This document shows positions 1-8,072 of a stretch of DNA of 64,000 nucleotides, piece by piece. How positions within the stretch are numbered: position 1 is the stretch's first letter; each line of letters begins with the position of its first letter. The translations under genes and the position numbers were made by a program. Source of the stretch: Pseudomonadota bacterium (GTDB lineage: Bacteria > Desulfobacterota > SM23-61); assembly GCA_018819135.1 (NCBI GenBank), contig JAHJQK010000005.1, positions 19,292 to 83,291 of the forward strand. The letters run 5' to 3'. Below the pieces are notes generated by a model. It had not been told where the DNA came from. It did no database searches and saw nothing but the letters and a program-made list of their open reading frames with translations.

Positions 1-39
1 TGCTTTTAACCTTCACCCTTCCTCCCCAAAAATTTATTG

Positions 40-159
40 GGACACAGATTTTCGCAGATAAACGCAGATATATATTTTCTGTGAATTTTTTTATTTTTAA
101 TATCCAGAAAATCTGTGTTCATCTGTGTCCAACAAGGAAATTCCTATACAATTAAATTC
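40..159. repeat. Dispersed foldback repeat, family A, copy 1
   Basis: An imperfect inverted repeat: it opens with GGACACAGATTTTCGCAGAT and closes with ATCTGTGTTCATCTGTGTCC, with an A/T-rich centre. A conserved tail (GGAAATTCCTATACAATTAA) follows. The same layout recurs at 2563, 14620 and 33930, with diverged or partial copies at 28376 and 54448. It carries no ORF, so it looks like a small non-autonomous or REP-like element. This is seen directly by eye; the boundaries are approximate. Confidence 0.75.
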
Positions 160-163
160 TTTT

Positions 164-275
164 ACCGCCGAGGACGCCAAGAACGCGGAAAACCGGTGAA
201 CGCTTAGCGCTAAGCGCATAGCGTTTTACATCTTTTTATTTTTTAAGCGCACCGTTCTCTGCGCACTCTGCGGTG
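164..275. repeat. Dispersed foldback repeat, family B, copy 1
   Basis: The outer arms are ACCGCCGAGGACGCCAAGA and its rough inverse ending TCTGCGCACTCTGCGGTGA. Between them lies the perfect palindrome CGCTTAGCGCTAAGCG (201-216), followed by GCATAGCG plus a T-run. The right arm runs into the 3' end of the epimerase gene and encodes its last 11 or so residues. Confidence 0.7.
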
Positions 276-1196
276 ATTTTTTTTGAAGTATTCCACAGTC
301 CTCCGCAAACCCTCTTCGAAAGAAACCTTCGCCTTCCAACCCAGGCCAGTTTGGGCCCGGGTGCAATCCAAAACGCTCCTGCGTTGCTCCCCCGGCTTGG
401 CGGGTCCGTGAACCTCTTGGGCCGATTTCTCCATAATCTGCAATAAACACCAGAAAAGCTCATTGACATTCTTCTCCACGCCCGTACCGATATTAAAAGA
501 CCCAGAAGCTTTGGAGTGTAAGGCCAGGAGGTTGGCTTCGGCAACGTCTTCGGCGTATACGTAATCCCGGGTCTGCAACCCATCGCCATTGATTATCGGT
601 TGTCCGTCGGCGATAAGCTTTTCGGTGAAGATGGCCACCACCCCCGCCTCTCCGAAAGGATCTTGGCGGGGGCCATAAACATTGCCATACCGCAACGCCA
701 CGTAATCCAAGCCGTGCCCAACTTTATAGTAATGGAGATACAACTCTCCCGTTGCTTTGGCTACCCCATATGGGCTGATGGGCTGAAGGGGAATTTCTTC
801 GCTGGCCGGACCGGCATTTTCTGGTTGATCACCGTATGTGGCTCCTCCTGATGAGGCAAAGATAAATCGGCTCACCCCGTGGCGCACCGCTTTCTCCAAG
901 AGGTTCAGCATGCCCAGGATGTTTACGCTGGCATCAAAAACAGGGTCCTGTACTGACTTACGGACATCAATCTGCGCCGCATGGTGATTCACCACCTCCG
1001 GCTGCTCGCGCGCAAAGATTTCTTCCATCCCTTGATCGCGGATGTCCGACTGGTAAAATCGGGCCTTGGGGTTCAGGTTCTCCATCTTTCCCGTCGTCAG
1101 GTTGTCCACCACCACCACTTGGTGGCCAGCCGCGGTATAGCGGTCGGTCACATGCGATCCAATAAACCCTGCACCCCCCGTCACTAAAATTTTCAT
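243..1196 (-). CDS. NAD-dependent sugar-nucleotide epimerase/dehydratase (GalE-like, extended SDR)
   Basis: This 317-residue extended short-chain dehydrogenase probably acts on a UDP- or GDP-sugar for surface polysaccharide. The N-terminal Rossmann motif GGAGFIG is at residues 7-13. The catalytic pair sits in SPYGVAK (Tyr143, Lys147), with the accompanying Ser in FASSGG near 115. The substrate domain follows (TRDYVYAEDVAEA near 210). The ATG has a GAGGGGAAG ribosome site. The next gene upstream on the same strand is a DegT aminotransferase, a usual partner in modified-sugar synthesis. The last residues (NHRRVRRERCA) are not family sequence: they are translated from repeat family B. GalE versus another epimerase cannot be decided from sequence alone. 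Confidence 0.9.
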   Translation of the reverse strand: MKILVTGGAGFIGSHVTDRYTAAGHQVVVVDNLTTGKMENLNPKARFYQSDIRDQGMEEIFAREQPEVVNHHAAQIDVRKSVQDPVFDASVNILGMLNLLEKAVRHGVSRFIFASSGGATYGDQPENAGPASEEIPLQPISPYGVAKATGELYLHYYKVGHGLDYVALRYGNVYGPRQDPFGEAGVVAIFTEKLIADGQPIINGDGLQTRDYVYAEDVAEANLLALHSKASGSFNIGTGVEKNVNELFWCLLQIMEKSAQEVHGPAKPGEQRRSVLDCTRAQTGLGWKAKVSFEEGLRRTVEYFKKNHRRVRRERCA

Positions 1197-1224
1197 CTTC
1201 CCCTCTGAAAACGCTTAAATTTTT

Positions 1225-1324
1225 CCGCAGAGTTCGCCGCAATACGCTAAGCGCTTAGCGCTATGCGCATAGCGTTTTTAATTATTTTTATTTTTCCTCT
1301 GCGCTCTTGGCGTTCTCTGTGGTG
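1225..1324. repeat. Dispersed foldback repeat, family B, copy 2
   Basis: The arms are CCGCAGAGTTCGCCGC and TTCTCTGTGGTGA. The core carries two abutting perfect palindromes, CGCTAAGCGCTTAGCG (1245-1260) and CTATGCGCATAG (1261-1272), followed by a T-run. It fills the space between the epimerase and the aminotransferase. It overlaps the aminotransferase 3' end, supplying its last 15 or so codons. Confidence 0.7.
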
Positions 1325-2489
1325 AATAAAAGTCGGTGATGGCCTGTACCACCTTCCGCTGTTGGGCCCATGTCAGTTCGGGGTAAATAGGTATCGCCAT
1401 GGTTTCCCGAGCAGCCCGCTCCGATTCTGGTAGGTCGCCCACACGATAACCCAGATTACGGTAACATTCCTGCAGGTGAAGAGGAACCGGATAGTAAACT
1501 TCACTCCCGATCCCCTCCTGGGCCAGATGTTCTCGGAGGGCATCCCTTTTTCGGGTGCGGACGACAAACTGATTGAAAATATGATAACAATCTTTTTTTA
1601 TCTCAGGAAGGGAAAGAAGGGTCGGCTGTAACCCGGCTTCGGCAAAAAGGAGGCGATACCGGTCGGCGTTTTTTCTCCGTCTGGCGGTCCATTGATTTAA
1701 ATATTTTAATTTCACGCGCAGAACAGCAGCCTGCAAAGCATCCAAGCGGCTGCAGATTCCGATCTGCCGGTGATGATATTTATATTCGGACCCATGAACC
1801 CGCAGCATTCGAATTTTTTCGGCCAGTTCCCGATCGCGGGTGACCACCATCCCTCCATCGCCAAAACCACCGAGGTTCTTGCTGGGATAGAAAGAAAAGC
1901 ACCCCAGGTCCCCTACGGTTCCGGCCATCCATTCTTTTGGCCAACTTTGAACTCCACCTATTGAATTCACGCTTTGTCTGGCCCCCAGCGCTTGGGCTGC
2001 ATCTTCCACCACTCGCAATTCATACCGCCGGGCAATTTCCATGATTGCTGCCATGTCCGCCATTTGGCCGAATAAATGCACGGGAATGATCACTTTAGGC
2101 CGTTCTTTTTTCCGACGAATTTTCCGCAGGTAATCTTCAAGTTTGTTGGGATCGAGGTTGTAGGTATGCGGATCAATATCTAAATAAATCGGCATAGCTC
2201 CCAGCCTGGAGATGGAACCTCCCGTTGAGAAAAAAGTATAAGAAACCGTAACGACCCGATCCCCCGCCTTCACACCCAGAGCCATCAAAGAAAGTAGCAA
2301 TGCATCCGTCCCTGAAGCTACACCGAGGGCATGGGGAACTCGCAAAAAAGAGCTTACTTCTCTTTCAAAGTTATCTACCATAGGGCCGAGGATAAAAACC
2401 TGGCTCTCCAATACCTCCCGGACTGCCTGATATACTTCGTCCCGGATCTTCCTAAACTGCTCCTTTAACTCTAAGAGGGGGACTTTCGT
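1278..2489 (-). CDS. DegT/DnrJ/EryC1/StrS-family PLP aminotransferase
   Basis: A sugar aminotransferase of the DegT family, likely making an amino sugar for cell-surface glycan with the neighbouring epimerase. The PLP lysine is in SFYPSKNLGG (about residue 204 from the start used here). GVASGTDAL and the EDAAQALGA motif are typical. Start choice: the open frame extends upstream to 2546, but that extension is repeat sequence. Family members begin M-K-V-P-L-L-x-L-K; here the codon before K-V-P-L-L is ACG, five bases after a strong AGGAGG. I therefore place the start at ACG (2489-2487). The last residues (SPQRTPRAQRKNKNN) are translated from repeat B and are not family sequence. Confidence 0.85.
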   Translation of the reverse strand, partial: TKVPLLELKEQFRKIRDEVYQAVREVLESQVFILGPMVDNFEREVSSFLRVPHALGVASGTDALLLSLMALGVKAGDRVVTVSYTFFSTGGSISRLGAMPIYLDIDPHTYNLDPNKLEDYLRKIRRKKERPKVIIPVHLFGQMADMAAIMEIARRYELRVVEDAAQALGARQSVNSIGGVQSWPKEWMAGTVGDLGCFSFYPSKNLGGFGDGGMVVTRDRELAEKIRMLRVHGSEYKYHHRQIGICSRLDALQAAVLRVKLKYLNQWTARRRKNADRYRLLFAEAGLQPTLLSLPEIKKDCYHIFNQFVVRTRKRDALREHLAQEGIGSEVYYPVPLHLQECYRNLGYRVGDLPESERAARETMAIPIYPELTWAQQRKVVQAITDFYSPQRTPRAQRKNKNN

Positions 2490-2514
2490 AGGCTCCTCCT
2501 GGGCGAAAACCGAT

Positions 2515-2545
2515 TCACCGCAGAGTACGCAGAGATCGCCAAGCA
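2515..2545. repeat. Half-copy of repeat family B
   Basis: A single arm (CACCGCAGAGTACGCAGAGA) lies directly upstream of the aminotransferase. It creates a spurious in-frame N-terminal extension (LCVLCGESVF) if a more upstream start is assumed. Confidence 0.6.
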
Positions 2546-2562
2546 AGAATTAAAATTAATTT

Positions 2563-2670
2563 GGACACCGATTTCCACAGATATTCATAGATATTTATTT
2601 TTTTGCATTGAATATCCTGAAAATCTGTGTTCATCTGTGTCCAAAAATAAATTTCCTATACAATGAAATT
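2563..2670. repeat. Dispersed foldback repeat, family A, copy 2
   Basis: It opens GGACACCGATTTCCACAGAT and closes ATCTGTGTTCATCTGTGTCC, then has the conserved tail ATTTCCTATACAATGAAATT. Same orientation and architecture as copy 1. Confidence 0.75.
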
Positions 2671-2737
2671 AAAAATCCGAATGCAAAAAGAAAGCCAGGA
2701 GATATCCTGGCTTCTTTCCAGGCTCGCCCCCAATGCT

Positions 2738-3421
2738 TCACACTTCATCCTTCAGGGCTTCCCGGCTAATCTTGCCGAAAAGATTGGCCATGGACAAGCT
2801 CAAGTAAAAGAATCCAAAAGAATAAAGAATCCAGCCGATATAAAGGAGTTGAGTTTTTAAAAAAAGAAGGGCCAAGAATAGAACCAAACCGGCCACCCAT
2901 CCAGAAAAATAATCACGTTGGACCAGCCAAATTTTTTCTACGATCCCCTTCCAACGGAAGGCCGCTGCCAAACCCTCTCCTTCCGAAGCATAAAGGGCCA
3001 GAGCCATGGGCAAAAGAAAGAACGCGACTAAGCCAATTCCCACTCCCAGGATGAGTAAAAATACTCCTACAAAGGCAGCAAATCCTCCTCCATACCAAAG
3101 ATTCAGCCCTAACCAATAAAGAATCCCTGGGACGATTCCATAACCTAGGGCGATTAAAAAAACGTATAAACCACGCCGGAACAGGTCTCCCCATCCCTCC
3201 CATCCTGGCAGGGGCCCTTCCCTTCCTTCAAGATGACTACGAAAAATGGTATAAGCATAACCTAGGGGGAAAAAAGAAAAAAGAAGCCAGAAAATGACCC
3301 CCAGGTAGGGAATGAATCCCATGGCAGCACCTATAAAATTTAAAACACCGCCCAGAATGAATTTCGGTCCCCACCCTTCTTCGGCAAACGGGTATTTTAG
3401 TGCTCTCTCCAAATTCCCCAT
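2738..3421 (-). CDS. DUF4013-type integral membrane protein
   Basis: A 227-residue membrane protein of unknown function. The N-terminal stretch (NLERALKYPF...GWGPKFILGG) matches my recollection of DUF4013 proteins. About five hydrophobic segments follow (roughly residues 25-55, 90-115, 115-145, 165-200 and 195-215), with no enzymatic motif. It begins 23 bases after the end of the C-terminal protease gene on the same strand, so it may be the last gene of that envelope transcript. The family has no established role. Confidence 0.75.
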   Translation of the reverse strand: MGNLERALKYPFAEEGWGPKFILGGVLNFIGAAMGFIPYLGVIFWLLFSFFPLGYAYTIFRSHLEGREGPLPGWEGWGDLFRRGLYVFLIALGYGIVPGILYWLGLNLWYGGGFAAFVGVFLLILGVGIGLVAFFLLPMALALYASEGEGLAAAFRWKGIVEKIWLVQRDYFSGWVAGLVLFLALLFLKTQLLYIGWILYSFGFFYLSLSMANLFGKISREALKDEV

Positions 3422-3443
3422 TGTTTTACCTTTCCCAGCTAAA

Positions 3444-4808
3444 TTAAGCCGCCTTTTTCTTGGCCACTTTATTGAGGATCTTCCAAGTCTTTAAAAGTTC
3501 CAGAGCCCTTTCCAGAGGAGGATCTTCCGGGGCCTCGGTGGTTAGCGCCGCTTCTCCCATCTTCTTATCGGGTACCTTTTCCAGGGATTCCTCAGGAATT
3601 TTTTCTAAAGGCTTGGCCGGTATCTCCTCCGCGCCTCGAAGATGATGCTCCAAATCTTTTTCTCTAAGGAAACGCTGAGGGAAGCCTTTGCGAGCCGCCG
3701 GGGAAAGATCAGCCACGATAATGTCGGGAACAATTCCTTGCGCCTGAATGGAGCGTCCGTTGGGAGTATAATAACGCGCGGTTGTCAACCGGACGGCCGA
3801 CCCGTCCTCCAGGGGAATAATGGTTTGTACCGAGCCTTTACCGAAGGTGGGTGTACCCAAGATGACCGCCCGCCCATGGTCTTGCAGCGCACCGGCCACG
3901 ATCTCAGAAGCGCTGGCACTTCCTGCGTTAACCAGTACCATCATCGGGTACTCGCGCATCTTCACCTTTTTCTGGGCGTAAAATTTCATCTTTTGCCCTT
4001 CTACCCGCCCTTCGGTGTAAACGATCATTCCTGCTTCCAAAAATTCATCGGCTACTTTAACCGCTTGTTCTAAAAGTCCTCCCGGGTCATTGCGCAGGTC
4101 CAGGATTAATCCCTTCAGCGTTCCTTCCTTAGATTCCAGCTTCTCTAACGCCGCCTTCATGTCCGTATGGGTTTTCTCAATGAACTGATTAATCTTTATG
4201 TAGCCATATCCCTCTTCAAGCATTTTCGAGCGCACGCTGCGGATAGGGATGATGGCCCGAGTTAAAGAAAGATCCTTGGGTTCGGTAAAGCCATTACGCA
4301 TGATGGTGATGGTTACCTTGGTTCCTTCAGCGCCACGCATCAACCTTACCGCATCCATCAGATTCATGTCTTTGGTTGATTTTCCATCAATGCGCAAGAT
4401 CCGGTCCCCGCTTTGGATCCCGGCCCGGAAAGCTGGTGTGTCTTCTATGGGAGCGACGACGGTGAGAACTTTGTCGCGAATCGTAATTTCGAAACCTACT
4501 CCGCCAAAGCTTCCTCTGGTCTCGGTCTGCATTTCTTTAAAAACATCCGGGGTCATGAAGGAACTATGCGGATCCAGGGTTTCCAACATTCCGTTGATCG
4601 CCCCGTTGACCAAGGTATTGATTTTAACGGGTTCGACATAATTTTTCTCTACGAGCGCCAAGACATCCGCCAGGATTTTCAGCTTTTCATAGGTGGAATT
4701 GATGTCCGCACCCACGCGGTGTACTTTGCCCCCGCCTATGAACACTCCCAGGGCAAGGAAAAGGGCTATGATGATTATGAATTGTTTCTTGGTTATCCAA
4801 TTACGCAT
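3444..4808 (-). CDS. ctpA: S41-family C-terminal processing peptidase
   Basis: A 454-residue periplasmic serine protease of the CtpA/Prc type, which trims C-termini of envelope proteins and often controls peptidoglycan hydrolases. An N-terminal signal anchor spans roughly residues 8-26. A PDZ domain (GGVGFEI...GIQSGDRILRIDG) lies around 100-180. The S41 core follows, with GSASASE holding the nucleophile and TFGKGSVQ holding the lysine general base. The C-terminal 60 or so residues are a low-complexity, Glu/Pro/Lys-rich tail unusual for the core family. It lies between the EnvC-like gene and a DUF4013 gene on the same strand, which fits a role in cell-wall remodelling. Confidence 0.93.
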   Translation of the reverse strand: MRNWITKKQFIIIIALFLALGVFIGGGKVHRVGADINSTYEKLKILADVLALVEKNYVEPVKINTLVNGAINGMLETLDPHSSFMTPDVFKEMQTETRGSFGGVGFEITIRDKVLTVVAPIEDTPAFRAGIQSGDRILRIDGKSTKDMNLMDAVRLMRGAEGTKVTITIMRNGFTEPKDLSLTRAIIPIRSVRSKMLEEGYGYIKINQFIEKTHTDMKAALEKLESKEGTLKGLILDLRNDPGGLLEQAVKVADEFLEAGMIVYTEGRVEGQKMKFYAQKKVKMREYPMMVLVNAGSASASEIVAGALQDHGRAVILGTPTFGKGSVQTIIPLEDGSAVRLTTARYYTPNGRSIQAQGIVPDIIVADLSPAARKGFPQRFLREKDLEHHLRGAEEIPAKPLEKIPEESLEKVPDKKMGEAALTTEAPEDPPLERALELLKTWKILNKVAKKKAA

Positions 4809-4847
4809 TGCTTTCTCCTTTCCACCCGTAATTCCTTTTCGAGTGGA

Positions 4848-6050
4848 TCACCGAACCCTTGAATGCGCCAACCATTCCAAGGGGTCCAGAGGTTTCCCTC
4901 TCTGGCGAATTTCAAAATAAAGACAGGGCCCTTTGAGGGAACCTGTATCTCCTACCAATGCTACGACTTCCCCCCCTCGAACTTCTTCGCCGACATTTTT
5001 CAGCAGGGCGGAAGCATGGCCAGACAAAGTATAATAGCCCTCACCATGATCGATAATCAGGATCTTCCCGTACCCTTTAAACCAGTCAGCATAGAGGACT
5101 CGCCCATCATAGACTGCTCTGATCTCCGCTCCTATCTCAGCCTCAATTTCGATCCCCTTCTGGACAGTAAAAGTATTGAACTTAGGATTTTCATTCCTCC
5201 CGAAAGTGCTAAGGATTCGGCCTTCTACCGGAAACGTCAGTTTTCCCCGAAAGGTTCCAAACCCTTTGCCGGCTGGAATGAAAACCTCTGCTTTGGCTTT
5301 TTGCCGGATTTCTTTCTCTAAACGATTAATCAGAGACTGCAATTGGGCGGAGGCGGTTTCTAATTCTTTGATTGCTGCCAGGTGAATACGTTTTTCGCCC
5401 CGGACGGAATCAAGTAACCGACTCTTTTGCAGTCGATCTTTCCGAATTTCTGCTCGCTTTTTTTCTGTTTGTTCTTTCAGCGCCTGAAGCTCCCGTTCAT
5501 CTTCTTTCAATTGCTCCCGGTAGCTTCCCAATACGGTCTCCCTTTTGCGGAAATCCTCGACCCATTGGTGATCTTGACTAATGATCAATGACAAATAATG
5601 CCGGCTACTTAAGAATTCCCCGTACGAATTGGAGGAGAAAAAAAATTGGGGCATCCCCGCTTCCCCGAATTTATACAGGGCCACTAACCTTTTTTCCAGA
5701 AACACTTCGTGGGTCTTAATGGCGTGGTTCACCAGCCGCAATTCTTCGTTGGTTTTTCGTACTTTTTTAACCACGCTTTCTAATTTCCGGTTCAGAACCT
5801 TTAACTCCTTCTCCTTCTTGGAAAGGTTCCGCTCCAGCTTATTAAGCTGGGAGATAACGGATGATTCCTTCTTATGGATGGCTTTAACTCGTTTCTTTTC
5901 CTCCTGGATCTTTTTTTTGAGGCCCCCCAGCTCCTCTTTACTCTGGGCTACACCAGTGCGTATCTTCTGCAGGTCGGTTTCGGCATCCCCTGGGCCTATC
6001 CAGAGCAGGACCATAAAAAAGGCTAAACCCCCAAAGACTTTTAAACGCGT
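4848..6050 (-). CDS. envC: EnvC-like murein hydrolase activator (coiled coil plus degenerate LytM/M23 domain)
   Basis: A periplasmic protein expected to dock on FtsX and activate an amidase at the septum. A long coiled coil fills the N-terminal half and a LytM/M23 domain the last 120 or so residues. The zinc ligands of active M23 peptidases look lost: the usual H-x-G-x-D reads QKGIE, and the usual LHFE reads LYFE. This fits an activator rather than a hydrolase. Start choice: the first ATG (6014) lies inside the signal peptide. Twelve codons upstream an ACG follows GGGAGG by five bases, giving a basic N-terminus (R-L-K) and a complete hydrophobic signal. I use ACG at 6050, overlapping the ftsX stop. 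Confidence 0.85.
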   Translation of the reverse strand, partial: TRLKVFGGLAFFMVLLWIGPGDAETDLQKIRTGVAQSKEELGGLKKKIQEEKKRVKAIHKKESSVISQLNKLERNLSKKEKELKVLNRKLESVVKKVRKTNEELRLVNHAIKTHEVFLEKRLVALYKFGEAGMPQFFFSSNSYGEFLSSRHYLSLIISQDHQWVEDFRKRETVLGSYREQLKEDERELQALKEQTEKKRAEIRKDRLQKSRLLDSVRGEKRIHLAAIKELETASAQLQSLINRLEKEIRQKAKAEVFIPAGKGFGTFRGKLTFPVEGRILSTFGRNENPKFNTFTVQKGIEIEAEIGAEIRAVYDGRVLYADWFKGYGKILIIDHGEGYYTLSGHASALLKNVGEEVRGGEVVALVGDTGSLKGPCLYFEIRQRGKPLDPLEWLAHSRVR

Positions 6051-6928
6051 AGGTACCTCCCTACAGATACTTGGGTCCCGAGAAACCCCAAAGCCACACC
6101 TCCCAGGGCCAGGGCGGCAGCTTGTTCTGCCGTGAGGAAAAATAAGGGAAAACTTCCCAACAGAGATTTCAAGGGAGTATATACCTCAGTGACGAAAAGG
6201 TGAAAAAAGATAAAAAGGACCAATACGGCTAAGGAAGCACCTACAAACCCTTGCAGAATTCCTTCGATATAAAAAGGGGCGCGAATAAATAAGCCTGTGG
6301 CCCCTACCGAGCGCATGATTTCGATCTCTTGTCGGCGGGCGAAAATGTTCAGGCGGATGGTATTGGAAATGACAAAAATGGTAGAGGCCAGAAGAAGCCC
6401 GCCCAATGCCAGGCCCAAAACCTGCAGCAGGGCAATAAAAGCCGAAAACTTTTCCACCCATTCAGCCCCGTACTGCAAATCATCAATTTGCGGGAGGCCT
6501 CGCAGTTTCTCCACTAATCGCTGTACACCGATGGAATTTTGGTGCTGAGGTTTGAGTTGAATTTCCACTGAGGCCGGAAGAGGATTGCGGCGTAGTCCTT
6601 TAAGTAACCCCTTGCCGCTTGGTAATCTCTCTTCTAAGGTTTTGAGGGCTTCCTCCTTGGAACGGTAGCTCACTTCTTGCACTTCTCCATACCCCCGGAT
6701 CTTTTCCTGAAAATGGCTTATCTGCTCCCCGCTCATGGCATCAACGAGATAGGCTGTAATCCGGATCCGGCTTCTCCATTCTTCCATCAATCCTTTGGCG
6801 TTAACGATGATAATTAGAAAAATTCCGAGGACGAGGAACGAAAGAGCAATGGTTCCCAGGGTGATGGCATTCATCCATGGATTCTGGTTTAGGTTCTGCC
6901 AGGCCTGGCGAAAGAAATATCCCCCCAT
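6041..6928 (-). CDS. ftsX: Cell division ABC transporter permease FtsX
   Basis: A 295-residue membrane component of the FtsEX complex, which couples ATP hydrolysis to septal amidase activation. An N-terminal cytoplasmic stretch and TM1 (about 20-45) precede a periplasmic loop (about 50-165). Three more membrane segments follow near 170-195, 225-250 and 265-290, with the conserved RRQEIEIMRSVGAT between TM2 and TM3. The stop overlaps the proposed start of the EnvC-like gene, so the permease and its expected periplasmic partner are coupled. Spacing from ftsE (154 bases) is longer than the usual overlap. Confidence 0.93.
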   Translation of the reverse strand: MGGYFFRQAWQNLNQNPWMNAITLGTIALSFLVLGIFLIIIVNAKGLMEEWRSRIRITAYLVDAMSGEQISHFQEKIRGYGEVQEVSYRSKEEALKTLEERLPSGKGLLKGLRRNPLPASVEIQLKPQHQNSIGVQRLVEKLRGLPQIDDLQYGAEWVEKFSAFIALLQVLGLALGGLLLASTIFVISNTIRLNIFARRQEIEIMRSVGATGLFIRAPFYIEGILQGFVGASLAVLVLFIFFHLFVTEVYTPLKSLLGSFPLFFLTAEQAAALALGGVALGFLGTQVSVGRYLRV

Positions 6929-7082
6929 CCCAATTATCCTTTCACTCCAGCGTACGCTGAGAACATGAGAAAATCAAGTTCAGTAAAAATTCGATACTTG
7001 CCAATCAAAAAATTTATTTTAATTTTTTTTGCCTTCCATGTTCAGGTTCGATCTTCCGGTTAAAACTCCATTGCGATTTTCC

Positions 7083-7805
7083 CTACGTTCGCGGCGGTGC
7101 AACATAGCGAATGCCGCTCTCTCCGATCAAAGTCGCGGGATTAGGCAATGAGCTTTCCACGATTCGCCCACCCTCCAAAACAATGCGTTCTTTAGGGAGC
7201 ATCGCCGGAAGCCCATAATTATGCGTGGCCAGGACCAAGGTTGTCCCCCGCAGATTGATTTCATCAAACAAACGCAGAATTCCCTCCGTAGCCCCCAGCC
7301 CAATATTTCCCGTGGGTTCATCGGCCAGGAGCAACAAGGGATTATTGACAATGGCCCGAGCGATGGCCACGCGTTGCTGCTCACCGGCAGAAAGCTGGGA
7401 AGGAAAACATTTTCCTTTGCGCTCGATCCCCACCAACCGTAATACCTCCGGGGTCTTTTTTAAAATTTCCCGCCTCGGCACTCCCAGTACTTCCAAAGCA
7501 AAGGCTACATTTTCGGAGACTGTCCATCGGGGGAGAAGTTTTAAATCTTGAAAAACTACGCCCAGGCTTCTTCTCAAGTGGGGAATCTCTCGGGGTTTCA
7601 AGCGACTTAGGCGAAACCCATTGACCTGGATCTCCCCTTCTGTCGGGCGCTCAGCCGCATATAGCAATTTTAAGAAAGTGGTCTTTCCTGAACCGCTGGG
7701 GCCGGTAAGATAAACAAATTTCCCTTTGTCCACTTTTAAAGTGATGTCCAAGAGTACTCGGGGGCTTTCATTGTAAGCCTTGCTTACATGGACCATTTCG
7801 ATCAT
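7083..7805 (-). CDS. ftsE: Cell division ATP-binding protein FtsE
   Basis: The 240-residue ABC ATPase of FtsEX. Walker A is GPSGSGKTT (about 33-41), the signature is LSAGEQQR (about 138), and Walker B is LLLLADEPTGNI; the H-loop is ATHNYG. The C-terminal 25 or so residues (GESGIRYVAPPRT) extend slightly beyond the usual length. The gene is first of the ftsE-ftsX-envC-ctpA series. It is separated from ftsX by a 154-base A/T-rich gap with no further gene. Confidence 0.93.
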   Translation of the reverse strand: MIEMVHVSKAYNESPRVLLDITLKVDKGKFVYLTGPSGSGKTTFLKLLYAAERPTEGEIQVNGFRLSRLKPREIPHLRRSLGVVFQDLKLLPRWTVSENVAFALEVLGVPRREILKKTPEVLRLVGIERKGKCFPSQLSAGEQQRVAIARAIVNNPLLLLADEPTGNIGLGATEGILRLFDEINLRGTTLVLATHNYGLPAMLPKERIVLEGGRIVESSLPNPATLIGESGIRYVAPPRT

Positions 7806-8072
7806 CGCGGGTCGGCTTGACTCCTATGATCACTCCTTTTTTCTCGCAGCCTAAATGGCCTGCATGGCCCTGATGATGTCTTCAGGGGTAGGTTCGAAAT
7901 CCTGCAGGAAAAACTTGATCTTTTTAAAAATCTACGCATTTTGGCAATCTTAACACATCCCCCGGCCTATCACAAGATGGTAAGTATTATGGAAGCATTC
8001 AGCGATCTGCCTTCGTTTTTAAATTTTTCTCTTCTCTTGCTCCATCCGGGCTTGGCGGGGGTGACCGCTTGG
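7806..8072. other. Intergenic region with a possible gene-tail remnant
   Basis: Between the SPOR gene and ftsE. A minus-strand open stretch (about 7851-7926) ends in PTPEDIIRAMQAI and has no start or ribosome site. It may be the tail of a lost gene, but I do not recognise it. Nothing else is seen. Confidence 0.3.

Noticed and set aside
7882..7896. tRNA T-loop-like GGTTCGAAATCC
   Set aside because: It has one extra base, and no acceptor or anticodon stem can be folded around it.
7851..7926. Minus-strand frame ending PTPEDIIRAMQAI
   Set aside because: No start codon or ribosome site and only about 24 codons; kept only as a possible remnant.
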